Positions 1 to 6,355 of a stretch of 6,929 nt of DNA are shown here, one piece after another. Where the stretch lies: contig MHQM01000017.1 in assembly GCA_001820655.1 (NCBI GenBank), positions 1-6,929 of the forward strand, read 5' to 3'. Under the pieces are notes generated by a model. The model worked only from the letters and a program-made list of their open reading frames with translations. It did not search any database and was not told the DNA's origin. The stretch is from Candidatus Sungbacteria bacterium RIFCSPHIGHO2_02_FULL_52_23. GTDB taxonomy: Bacteria; Patescibacteriota; Minisyncoccia; Sungbacterales; HO2-52-23. The translations under genes were made by a program, and so were the position numbers. Position 1 is the first letter of the stretch. The number at the start of each line of letters is the position of its first letter.

Positions 1-12
1 GACGCATGTGCA

Positions 13-40
13 TGGACTCCTTTTTGATTTGGCATATAAT
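13..40 (+). promoter_or_regulatory. Putative sigma-70-type promoter
   Basis: A perfect TATAAT -10 hexamer lies at 35-40. A candidate -35 element, TGGACT at 13-18, matches TTGACA at four of six positions and leaves a 16-nt spacer. No TGn extended -10 is present. The usual initiation distance would put the transcript start at about 46-49, on or just before the ATG at 49, so the message would be leaderless or nearly so. The GGAAG at 41-45 would then fall outside the mRNA. The -10 match is seen directly; promoter activity is inferred. The position directly before the first gene of a five-gene same-strand run supports it. Confidence 0.6.
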
Positions 41-48
41 GGAAGCAT

Positions 49-504
49 ATGGCACTGGACACGGGACAAACAGGCGAGCGTACAAATATATCTGCCGAAG
101 ACGAGATCCGCGAGCTTGAGCAAAAGCTTGCGGAGAAAAAGCGCGTGCTTGCCGAAGGGGGTGCCGCACCGCGCGAGGAAAAAGAAGTATTTCGCGAGGT
201 CATGCGCGAGCATATCGGCGAGAAGATGCCGAGTTCTATGCCTTCGCCCGCTCCCGTCCCGCCGCCTCTTTCCACCGGAGCGCCGCTGATGCCCGGGATC
301 GGATCCGGCCGTGATACTGCGGCAGATGCCGCGCGCGAAGCCAAAGTTGCGGCTCTGGTGGAGCGCGCCATGACATCATCCATTGAAGGCGCGATACGCG
401 TGGCGCAGGCCGAAAGCCCGTATCTGATGGATGCCCTGCATGACCGGCTTGCGGATGAGTACTATGACAAATTGGTACAGTTGAGAAAGCTTGAGTCTCT
501 GTGA
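49..504 (+). CDS. Small coiled-coil, proline-rich protein paired with the downstream ATPase
   Basis: This is a 151-aa protein of no family I can name. Residues 17-36 form a charged, heptad-like helix (EIRELEQKLAEKK), followed by another charged helix at about 43-60. A proline-rich linker spans about 61-84 (MPSSMPSPAPVPPP). The C-terminal part, about 89-151, is predicted to be helical and acidic/basic (AAREAKVAALVERA, then DALHDRLADEYYDKLVQLRKLESL). There is no signal peptide or membrane segment, so it is probably cytoplasmic. The ATG at 49 is the only good early start; the next in-frame candidate is a GTG at codon 33. Its stop overlaps the GTG start of the ATPase by 4 nt (GTGA, 501-504), indicating translational coupling. 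It shares a proline-rich character with the ATPase C-terminus. An adaptor or regulatory subunit for the ATPase is a guess from linkage only. Confidence 0.8.
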   Translation: MALDTGQTGERTNISAEDEIRELEQKLAEKKRVLAEGGAAPREEKEVFREVMREHIGEKMPSSMPSPAPVPPPLSTGAPLMPGIGSGRDTAADAAREAKVAALVERAMTSSIEGAIRVAQAESPYLMDALHDRLADEYYDKLVQLRKLESL

Positions 505-3050
505 CACTGACTACTTTTTTTTATATCGGCGGAGTCCTGCTTCTCGCTATTGTCGCGGGTCTTTTTGTCCTGCGCCGTATATCGCGTACGCGCGCGGTGA
601 TTGCGCGCTCGCTCAATATGTCTCTTCTTACTGTACGCATGCCGCCCGTGCATATGGAGCAGCAGATGCAGGTACAGCAGATCCGCGAGAAGATAGCACT
701 GATGGAACAGCTCTATACCAACCTGCATCAGATTGAGGATTCGTTTGTGCGCTCTTTTTTGTATGGCCGCCCGACGTTTGCGCTGGAGCTTACGATCCCG
801 CACATCGGCGAAGAGCTCGCATTTTATCTGGCAGTACCCCGCAGGTTGGCACCCGCTGTGGAAAAAATCGTGCAGGGTATTTTCCCCGAGGGGCATATTG
901 AAAAAGCGCCCGAGTACAATATCTTCAATCCGCAGGGCGTTACTGCAGGCGCATTTATCACGCTTCGCGGCCCGCGGTACTATCCGGTGCGCACATACCA
1001 AAAGCTTGAGGGCGACCCGATGCGCGAGCTTACCAATGTATTTACTAAACTCGCCCCCGAGGGCGAGGGAGCGGCTTTGCAGATCGTCGCGCGCCCCGCG
1101 CGCAACAAATGGCGGCGCAAGCTCAAAGCAAACGCCAAACTGCTTTTTGAGGGCAAGCGCCCCAAGCATGGTCTGGAAAAAGCCGTGGCTATGGTAGGTA
1201 AGACTGTGATGTCCGAGCGCAAATCAGTACAAGAGGCCGAGCAGAAAAAAATGATGCAGCAAAAGCGCCTGACGCCGCTTGAGGAAGATGTCGTGAAGAT
1301 GCTTGAGGCAAAAGCAGGCAAATCCATTTTTGAGACCAATATCCGCGTGATTGCGTCGGCAGGAACCAAAGAGCGGGCTGATGCAATCCTGCAGGGGCTC
1401 ACGCTTGCATTCGGCCAGTTCAATGATCCCAATATCAACAGTTTCGCGCCGCACGCAGTCGCGGGCAAATCTCTCCGTGATTTCGCATTTTCTTTTTCAT
1501 TCCGCGCGTTTGACGAAAGGCGATCCGTGGTGCTCGGGAGCGAGGAGCTGACGTCTATCTTCCATTTCCCCAATGTGCCGACCGAGACGCCCAACGTGAA
1601 GATCCTCAAAGCGCGCGAAGCGCCGCCGCCGGCCAATCTGCCACAGGACGGCATCCTGCTCGGATTCAATTCATTCCGCGGTGAGAAGCGTGATGTAAGA
1701 ATGCTGGATGAAGATCGCAGGAGGCATCTGTATGTCATTGGGCAGACAGGCACCGGCAAGACGACGCTGATTGAAAATCTCGCGGTGCAGGATATTCAGG
1801 CGGGCAAGGGCGTTTGCTTTATTGATCCGCACGGCGATACTGTGGAGCGGATGCTTGGGCTTGTCCCGCGCCATCGCCTGCAGGACGTGATCTATTTCAA
1901 CCCGGGGGATGTTGAGCGCCCCATGGGGCTCAACATGCTTGAATATGACCCCGCGTTTCCAGAGCAAAAAACATTTATCGTAAACGAGCTTCTGGGTATT
2001 TTCAACAAGCTCTACAATATGTCCATTGCGGGAGGCCCGATCTTTGAGCAGTATTTCCGCAATGCGACTATGCTCGTCATGGACGATCCGGCATCGGGCA
2101 ATACGATCTTGGAAATCTCGCGCGTGCTGTCAGACAAAGCATTCCGCGACTACAAGATTTCGCGTACCACCAACATCGTGGTAAAGAAATTTTGGACCGA
2201 GATCGCGGAAAAAGCCGGAGGCGAGGCATCGCTCAAAGACATGGTGCCATACATCACATCAAAGACGGATAATTTTACAAGCAACGAAATCATGCGTCCC
2301 ATCGTGGCACAGCAAAAATCCGCGTTCAACATCCGCGAAGTCATGGACTCGGGCAAGATTCTGCTGGTCAATCTTTCCAAGGGGCGGCTCGGCGATCTCA
2401 ACTCCTCATTCATCGGGCTCATCGTCGTAGGCAAACTGCTCATGGCATCCCTCTCGCGCACGGACATCTCGGAGGAAAAGCGCAAGGATTTTTATCTCTA
2501 CATAGACGAGTTTCAAAATGTTACGACGGACTCTATCGCGACCATCCTCTCCGAGGCGCGCAAATATCGGCTGGATCTGGTCATCGCGCACCAGTTTATC
2601 GGGCAACTCAAAGACGAGATCAAAAAAGCGGTGTTTGGCAACGTAGGCTCCATGGCAAGCTTCAGGATCGGAAGCGAGGATGCGGAATTCTTGGCCAAGC
2701 AATTCAAACCCGTGTTTACGGAGCAGGACTTGCTCAATGTGGACAATCACAACTGCTACATGAAGCTTCTGATCAATGGCGCTACGGCACAGCCCTTTAG
2801 CATGAAGACATACCCGCCCGTAAAAGGCGAGCAAGAACTGATAGACGTGATCAAAGAAATCTCACGTACTACCTATGGCAGGCCGCGCGAGGAAGTGGAG
2901 CGCGAGATCATAGAGCGGCATAGCAGGCTTGGGGGACAGGCTCCCACAGTACCTCCTGCCGTACCCCCTGCGCCCGCGCCTCCACCTCCGTCACCATCGC
3001 CGCAGATGCCTACATCTCCACCGCCGCCCATAACTCCACCAGCACTATGA
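501..3050 (+). CDS. VirD4/TraG/TraD-like membrane-anchored P-loop ATPase (type IV coupling protein-like)
   Basis: This is an 849-aa motor ATPase of the FtsK/HerA-VirD4 class, which moves DNA or protein substrates using ATP. One transmembrane helix lies at about residues 5-25 (FFYIGGVLLLAIVAGLFVL), followed by basic residues, so the bulk is probably cytoplasmic. Residues about 55-380 form a mixed N-domain. The motor begins near residue 385. Walker A is GQTGTGKTT at 414-422 (nt 1740-1766), FIDPHGD lies at 440-446, Walker B is YLYIDEFQNV at 665-674 with D669/E670, and a conserved AHQ motif is at 696-698. The middle part, about 480-650, resembles the all-alpha insertion region of TraD/VirD4 proteins. 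Residues 814-849 are a proline-rich tail. The GTG start at 501 overlaps the upstream stop, and its TGA overlaps the next ATG (3047-3050). No relaxase, VirB4 or channel gene is visible, so conjugation is not implied. The substrate is unknown. Confidence 0.9.
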   Translation: MTLTTFFYIGGVLLLAIVAGLFVLRRISRTRAVIARSLNMSLLTVRMPPVHMEQQMQVQQIREKIALMEQLYTNLHQIEDSFVRSFLYGRPTFALELTIPHIGEELAFYLAVPRRLAPAVEKIVQGIFPEGHIEKAPEYNIFNPQGVTAGAFITLRGPRYYPVRTYQKLEGDPMRELTNVFTKLAPEGEGAALQIVARPARNKWRRKLKANAKLLFEGKRPKHGLEKAVAMVGKTVMSERKSVQEAEQKKMMQQKRLTPLEEDVVKMLEAKAGKSIFETNIRVIASAGTKERADAILQGLTLAFGQFNDPNINSFAPHAVAGKSLRDFAFSFSFRAFDERRSVVLGSEELTSIFHFPNVPTETPNVKILKAREAPPPANLPQDGILLGFNSFRGEKRDVRMLDEDRRRHLYVIGQTGTGKTTLIENLAVQDIQAGKGVCFIDPHGDTVERMLGLVPRHRLQDVIYFNPGDVERPMGLNMLEYDPAFPEQKTFIVNELLGIFNKLYNMSIAGGPIFEQYFRNATMLVMDDPASGNTILEISRVLSDKAFRDYKISRTTNIVVKKFWTEIAEKAGGEASLKDMVPYITSKTDNFTSNEIMRPIVAQQKSAFNIREVMDSGKILLVNLSKGRLGDLNSSFIGLIVVGKLLMASLSRTDISEEKRKDFYLYIDEFQNVTTDSIATILSEARKYRLDLVIAHQFIGQLKDEIKKAVFGNVGSMASFRIGSEDAEFLAKQFKPVFTEQDLLNVDNHNCYMKLLINGATAQPFSMKTYPPVKGEQELIDVIKEISRTTYGRPREEVEREIIERHSRLGGQAPTVPPAVPPAPAPPPPSPSPQMPTSPPPPITPPAL

Positions 3051-4051
3051 TCCAAGAACTTTCACCCATAAATCAAAAAGAAGCATACGCCCGCGAGACG
3101 CGCCGAGAGCACGACACGCTTCTTGCACATGCGCTTGGCAAGCCGCGCTATTCGCGCGACATGGAGGAGGAAAATCCCTCTGCCGTATGGCTGCACCGGC
3201 TGGATGCGGCCGATATGTATGATAGCTTCGGATTTATCAATCATGGCGAGCTTGCGCGCGTGAGTGCGGGTGAGATGATGCGCGAGGAGATGGCCGCCGA
3301 GCGGGTCGCCGCCGCCAATAACGCTGAGACGCGGATTGAAAAAGAACTCAAAAGGGGCAATCTCCGGATTGCCGATGCCGATCTTGAGCGCTCATCAGAG
3401 CAGTTTAAAATCCATCTTCAGCCGCAAAAAGAGTACGCCGCGGATGTATTTGCGCGCCTGATACAGTGCCTTGCGGACGATGAGGAATTGCGCGCGCTCA
3501 TCCCGATTTTTAAAGCGTCTGTTGCCGAGAATCCCGTGCGCGATGATGCGGGCGAGCCGGTACCCGAAGTAGTGCTCTATACGCCGTCGTATGAAGCGAT
3601 GCAAAAAGCCGTGGACAAGCTCCAACGTTATTTTGCCGGATGGGAGGCACGGGGTAGCGGGGATGCGCCGCGCTTTAACTGGAAAGTCAACGATTTGATG
3701 TATGTGGCGCAGTCGGGAGGGGATTTTAAAAACGCGCTTCGCAAACAGGGCATGCTTGATGCGTACTACGACGAAAATTATAACTATGCGTTTCGCCGCG
3801 GGACGGGTATCTATTCGCGCGAGCCGATCCGCGTGATCCGGCAGAGCGAGAGCTTTGATGAGCTTTACGCGGCGTTGGATAAGCTCGGCGGGCTTACAGG
3901 CTCCAAACGGCCGTATTCGTCCGAAGAACTGAAAGTCATTATTGAAGGCGTCCGCCGCGGTAAACTGCCGCTCCGCGGAGTGACCGAAAGCGGCGGCCTG
4001 CATGACAAGGTACGCGACTTGCTTGCAGAGAAGAATGAAGCGGCAGGATAA
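3047..4051 (+). CDS. Unrecognised 334-aa protein; possible HopA1/OspF-type phospho-lyase-like fold
   Basis: I cannot assign this protein with confidence. Residues about 1-115 are charged and mostly helical. Residues about 118-255 look like a compact alpha/beta domain: FKIHLQP (120-126), a helix (131-143), PIFKASV (153-159), VVLYTP (175-180), a helix (182-200), FNWKVNDLMYV (210-220), and then a Tyr/Arg-rich stretch ending in YAFRRGTG. Lys121, His123 and Lys156 recall the K-x-H...K arrangement of the phosphothreonine lyases OspF/SpvC, and the layout also resembles HopA1-family proteins found in class V lanthipeptide synthetases. This is similarity by eye only. A C-terminal helical segment (289-334) is separate. 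There is no signal peptide. The ATG overlaps the ATPase stop (ATGA, 3047-3050), and the C-rich region upstream holds no Shine-Dalgarno, so translation is probably coupled to the ATPase gene. The reading frame is certain; the function is not. Confidence 0.85.
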   Translation: MIQELSPINQKEAYARETRREHDTLLAHALGKPRYSRDMEEENPSAVWLHRLDAADMYDSFGFINHGELARVSAGEMMREEMAAERVAAANNAETRIEKELKRGNLRIADADLERSSEQFKIHLQPQKEYAADVFARLIQCLADDEELRALIPIFKASVAENPVRDDAGEPVPEVVLYTPSYEAMQKAVDKLQRYFAGWEARGSGDAPRFNWKVNDLMYVAQSGGDFKNALRKQGMLDAYYDENYNYAFRRGTGIYSREPIRVIRQSESFDELYAALDKLGGLTGSKRPYSSEELKVIIEGVRRGKLPLRGVTESGGLHDKVRDLLAEKNEAAG

Positions 4052-4062
4052 GAAGCCACGCA

Positions 4063-5676
4063 ATGTCGGAACATCCTTTTCAAAATACGCCGGAAGCGGA
4101 CACTCCGGAATCGGGAGGCCACAATCCCGAAGAAGAAGCCTTGGCTGAATTGGCGGAGAAGATTTTTGCTTTTGCCGTTGAATTAAATCAGTATGCCGCG
4201 CATTCCGGTCCGTCCGGCCCCGCTCCCGGCGAGCAGGCCGATGTTCATACATTTGAAGTGACACTCCAAAATCTCAAAGATGAGCTGGCATCCCGTCCGG
4301 ATACGCAGACATCGGGAGCGGGCTTCCGGCTTTTTATCGGTGCGCTGACGGAGCTTGCCCAAAACAATCTTGGGCAAGATGCTGTCGGGAAAGAGGCGAA
4401 GATATTTGCCTGTGAGCGCCTGCGTGATCACTTCGGCATGCTTGCGACTATTGTACGCGAAGGGGTCGGCCGGCATATCTATGACGACTATAGCGATGTG
4501 GGAAGTGCCTTGCGCGCAGTCGGCACGGTACTGGAGACAAGCAGGACGTATACGTTGCCGAAACTCTTTGTTCCCGCCTACGATTTTTTGGAAACGAATA
4601 TGGATAGTATCGCGCAGGCGATACGTGCCGACAAAGATGCAGGTCCATGGGAGTTTGCCGGTAAGCGCAATAATTACGCCGAAGCGCTGTTGCCGATCTT
4701 GAAGGTAGGTTTCCGTTTCCATCCGCTAGCGGGAAGAGCCGCCGGGCTTGCCGCGGAGATTTATACGGAGCAGATAAGGAAGCATGACATTACTGTCATG
4801 GAAGATGCGGCTCGGTATCTGCTCAACAGCCTGATGGTGTCGGGCGGGAGCGGGCTTGATCGCGACAGGCAGGAAGAAGTGTTTCTTTATGAGGTGCTTC
4901 GTACGTACGATGTTTCTCCCGATGATTTTTATCGCCGCTGGCAGGATAGTACCTATGATAAACCGGAGCAATTCTCTCTCGGTGTCCAAAAAAATCTGTT
5001 GATTATGCAGGAGCTTGCGCGGCAGTGCGGAGAAAAAGCGATAGCGTATCTCAAGGACCACTTCGGCATTTACGACTTCGGGAGATATCCGTCCGAAATT
5101 CTTGCCCGGCAGTATAAAACTCGCGATGTTGTAGACGCTCCATACGGCATCATTCTAAACCCTGCCGGTGATCAGGATGGAGCTTTCTATAATGATTATT
5201 TTCTGTGGCGGGAGCTGGGTATCCAGCTTGCTGATCTTGAGCCGCCGATTATCCTCCGAGTGACTGAAGCGGATAATAAGCGGGAGGTCGGACGGCTCGC
5301 GCTATCACTTGCGGAGAAATACGGAGCGGCGCGGTTTGGGATCATCGGAGGGCATGGCAATAGGGATGGTATCACGCTCGGGAGGGGAGGCGGCATGTAT
5401 CGTCTTGAGCTCCAGGACGCGGAGGGAAAAGGAGTGCAACGGGCGGGCCGCCGGCTTTTTGAGGAAGGAGCTACGATTATTCTGAATACCTGTCATGGCG
5501 GAGATGAGGAAGAAAGTATTGGGAAGCGTTTTGCGGCAAAAACTGATTTTGCCATCATAGGTGCGAATACGGCAACATCAATCAAAACCATTGAGGTAGA
5601 GATACGCGACAACAAGCCTCATTTTACGGTAGAATACCATGAGCCACATGCGACACGAATTCATAAGAAGGCGTAA
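4063..5676 (+). CDS. Large helical protein with C-terminal caspase-like (clan CD) peptidase domain
   Basis: This is a 537-aa protein. Residues 1-60 are acidic and low-complexity. About 62-350 is mostly alpha-helical and not recognised; it contains two short similar segments, RLRDHFGM (119-126) and YLKDHFGI (329-336). Residues about 357-520 look like a caspase/CHAT-type fold. YGIILNPAGD (361-370) is strand 1, PIILRVTEAD (395-404) strand 2, a helix spans 406-420, and ARFGIIGGHGNRDGITLG (423-440) is strand 3, ending in the His-Gly pair at 431-432. TIILNTCHGG (471-480) is strand 4, ending in Cys477, and SIGKRFA plus DFAIIGANTA follow. H431 (nt 5353-5355) and C477 (nt 5491-5493) would be the catalytic dyad. 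No signal peptide or transmembrane helix is seen. It starts 11 nt after the preceding stop, with a weak AGAAG at 4051-4055. The frame is certain; the fold is likely; activity and substrate are unknown. Confidence 0.88.
   Translation: MSEHPFQNTPEADTPESGGHNPEEEALAELAEKIFAFAVELNQYAAHSGPSGPAPGEQADVHTFEVTLQNLKDELASRPDTQTSGAGFRLFIGALTELAQNNLGQDAVGKEAKIFACERLRDHFGMLATIVREGVGRHIYDDYSDVGSALRAVGTVLETSRTYTLPKLFVPAYDFLETNMDSIAQAIRADKDAGPWEFAGKRNNYAEALLPILKVGFRFHPLAGRAAGLAAEIYTEQIRKHDITVMEDAARYLLNSLMVSGGSGLDRDRQEEVFLYEVLRTYDVSPDDFYRRWQDSTYDKPEQFSLGVQKNLLIMQELARQCGEKAIAYLKDHFGIYDFGRYPSEILARQYKTRDVVDAPYGIILNPAGDQDGAFYNDYFLWRELGIQLADLEPPIILRVTEADNKREVGRLALSLAEKYGAARFGIIGGHGNRDGITLGRGGGMYRLELQDAEGKGVQRAGRRLFEEGATIILNTCHGGDEEESIGKRFAAKTDFAIIGANTATSIKTIEVEIRDNKPHFTVEYHEPHATRIHKKA
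4354..4378. repeat. Perfect inverted repeat inside the caspase-like gene
   Basis: CTTGCCCAA (4354-4362) and TTGGGCAAG (4370-4378) form a perfect 9-bp stem with a 7-nt loop. It lies within the N-terminal helical coding region (LAQNNLGQDA) and is not followed by a T run. It could fold in the mRNA. Chance or coding constraint is an equally good explanation. Confidence 0.5.
4783..4800. repeat. Short inverted repeat inside the caspase-like gene
   Basis: CATGACA (4783-4789) and TGTCATG (4794-4800) form a perfect 7-bp stem with a TTAC tetraloop, inside coding sequence. No role is evident. Confidence 0.4.
5665..5671 (+). promoter_or_regulatory. Ribosome binding site of the GtrA-family gene
   Basis: AAGAAGG lies at the end of the caspase-like gene, 14 nt before the ATG at 5686. 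The spacing is longer than usual. The gap between the two genes is only 9 nt, so re-initiation by ribosomes finishing the upstream gene is also possible. Confidence 0.4.
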
Positions 5677-5685
5677 TTTTCTCGT

Positions 5686-6297
5686 ATGAAAAAGACAGAC
5701 TATGCGATCGCGTTTTTGATAGGATTTTTTACCGGTATTGCCGCGGTGCCGACCGCAGTAGCCCTTGGCGCGCGCGATCCTGTGATCTTGCTTGCTCTGC
5801 CGTGGATCGGCGGTATCGCTATACTCTTTGGCGTATGGCTTGGCGCTCTGCTCGCGCGCCGCCTGCCGTTTTTCTGGCAACTCGGCAAATTCGGCGCCGT
5901 AGGGATTCTCAATACCGCAATTGATTTTGGCGTGCTCAATCTTTTGAGCCTTGCGAGCGGTATTACCGCGGGGCTTGTCGTCGGCGGGGTCAATCTTCCG
6001 GGCTTTGCCGCCGCAGTCGTGAATAGCTATCTTTGGAACAAGCTCTGGGTGTTTCAAAACAGGCAGGCAGGAGAGCGGCTTTTTGCAGATTTCCCGAAGT
6101 TTTTTGGCGTCACACTCGTGGGAGTTGCAATCAACAGCGGCCTTATCATCCTCCTGACTACTTATGTGCCGATCTTTGGCGGCATGGCCCCGAGCGCGCG
6201 CCTCAATATCGCCAAAGCCGTCGCGACTATTGTCACACTCATATGGAATTTCGTCGGCTACAAATTCTTCGTCTTTGTCGCGGGCAAGCGAGATTGA
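5686..6297 (+). CDS. GtrA-family polytopic membrane protein
   Basis: This is a 203-aa protein with about six predicted transmembrane helices. The typical four-helix GtrA domain begins near residue 68 (KFGAVGILNTAIDFGVLNLL). It continues through GFAAAVVNSYLWNKLWVFQ (about 106-124), KFFGVTLVGVAINSGLIILL (about 138-157) and LNIAKAVATIVTLIWNFVGYKFFVF (about 173-197). The two NxxxNKxWVF-like ends (NSYLWNKLWVF at 113-123 and WNFVGYKFFVF at 187-197) show the internal duplication characteristic of the family. GtrA proteins are thought to flip or help transfer undecaprenyl-phosphate-linked sugars for cell-surface polysaccharide or teichoic acid glycosylation. Two extra hydrophobic helices (about 5-28 and 32-56) precede the domain. 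The gene lies 9 nt after the caspase-like gene and may be co-transcribed with it, although a direct functional link is not evident. Confidence 0.93.
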   Translation: MKKTDYAIAFLIGFFTGIAAVPTAVALGARDPVILLALPWIGGIAILFGVWLGALLARRLPFFWQLGKFGAVGILNTAIDFGVLNLLSLASGITAGLVVGGVNLPGFAAAVVNSYLWNKLWVFQNRQAGERLFADFPKFFGVTLVGVAINSGLIILLTTYVPIFGGMAPSARLNIAKAVATIVTLIWNFVGYKFFVFVAGKRD

Positions 6298-6299
6298 AT

Positions 6300-6326
6300 G
6301 AGCCCCGCTGGAGTGCCGCGGGGCTC
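6300..6326. terminator. GC-rich hairpin between convergent genes, possible bidirectional terminator
   Basis: A perfect 9-bp inverted repeat, GAGCCCCGC (6300-6308) and GCGGGGCTC (6318-6326), encloses a 9-nt loop. It starts 3 nt after the GtrA stop, and the convergent NusG-like gene ends at 6356. Neither side is followed by a clear T run, so it does not fit the standard intrinsic terminator. It may still end or stabilise both transcripts. The rest of the intergenic region (6327-6355) holds nothing I can identify. Confidence 0.6.
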
Positions 6327-6355
6327 GTCTGGACGTATTAAAACGCGCTAGGTCA

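Noticed and set aside
24..29. TTGATT as the -35 element
   Set aside because: It leaves only 5 nt before the TATAAT at 35-40, far too short a spacer.
8..289. Plus-strand open frame of 93 aa at the left edge
   Set aside because: It overlaps gene 1 in another frame, begins upstream of the -10 box, and its Arg/Ser-rich composition is typical of an out-of-frame translation.
1050..1067. CTCGCCC/GGGCGAG hairpin as a regulatory element
   Set aside because: The 7-bp stem lies inside the ATPase coding sequence, has no T tract, and such GC palindromes are frequent in this composition.
462..1169. Long minus-strand open frame (235 aa) opposite the start of the ATPase gene
   Set aside because: It lies wholly opposite the well-supported ATPase frame and gene 1, is rich in Arg, Cys and His with no recognisable domain, and is a shadow of GC-rich coding sequence.
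980..1759. Minus-strand open frame of 259 aa
   Set aside because: It runs antisense to the ATPase N-domain and Walker A region, with Ser/Arg-rich composition and no motif.
501..3050. Conjugative transfer locus of an integrative element
   Set aside because: Only a coupling-protein-like ATPase is present. No relaxase, VirB4, channel protein, integrase, direct repeats or tRNA-derived attachment site is visible.
3395..4264. Minus-strand open frame of 289 aa
   Set aside because: It is antisense to genes 3 and 4 and spans their junction. The plus-strand frames have sensible domain patterns and tight spacing, while this one does not.
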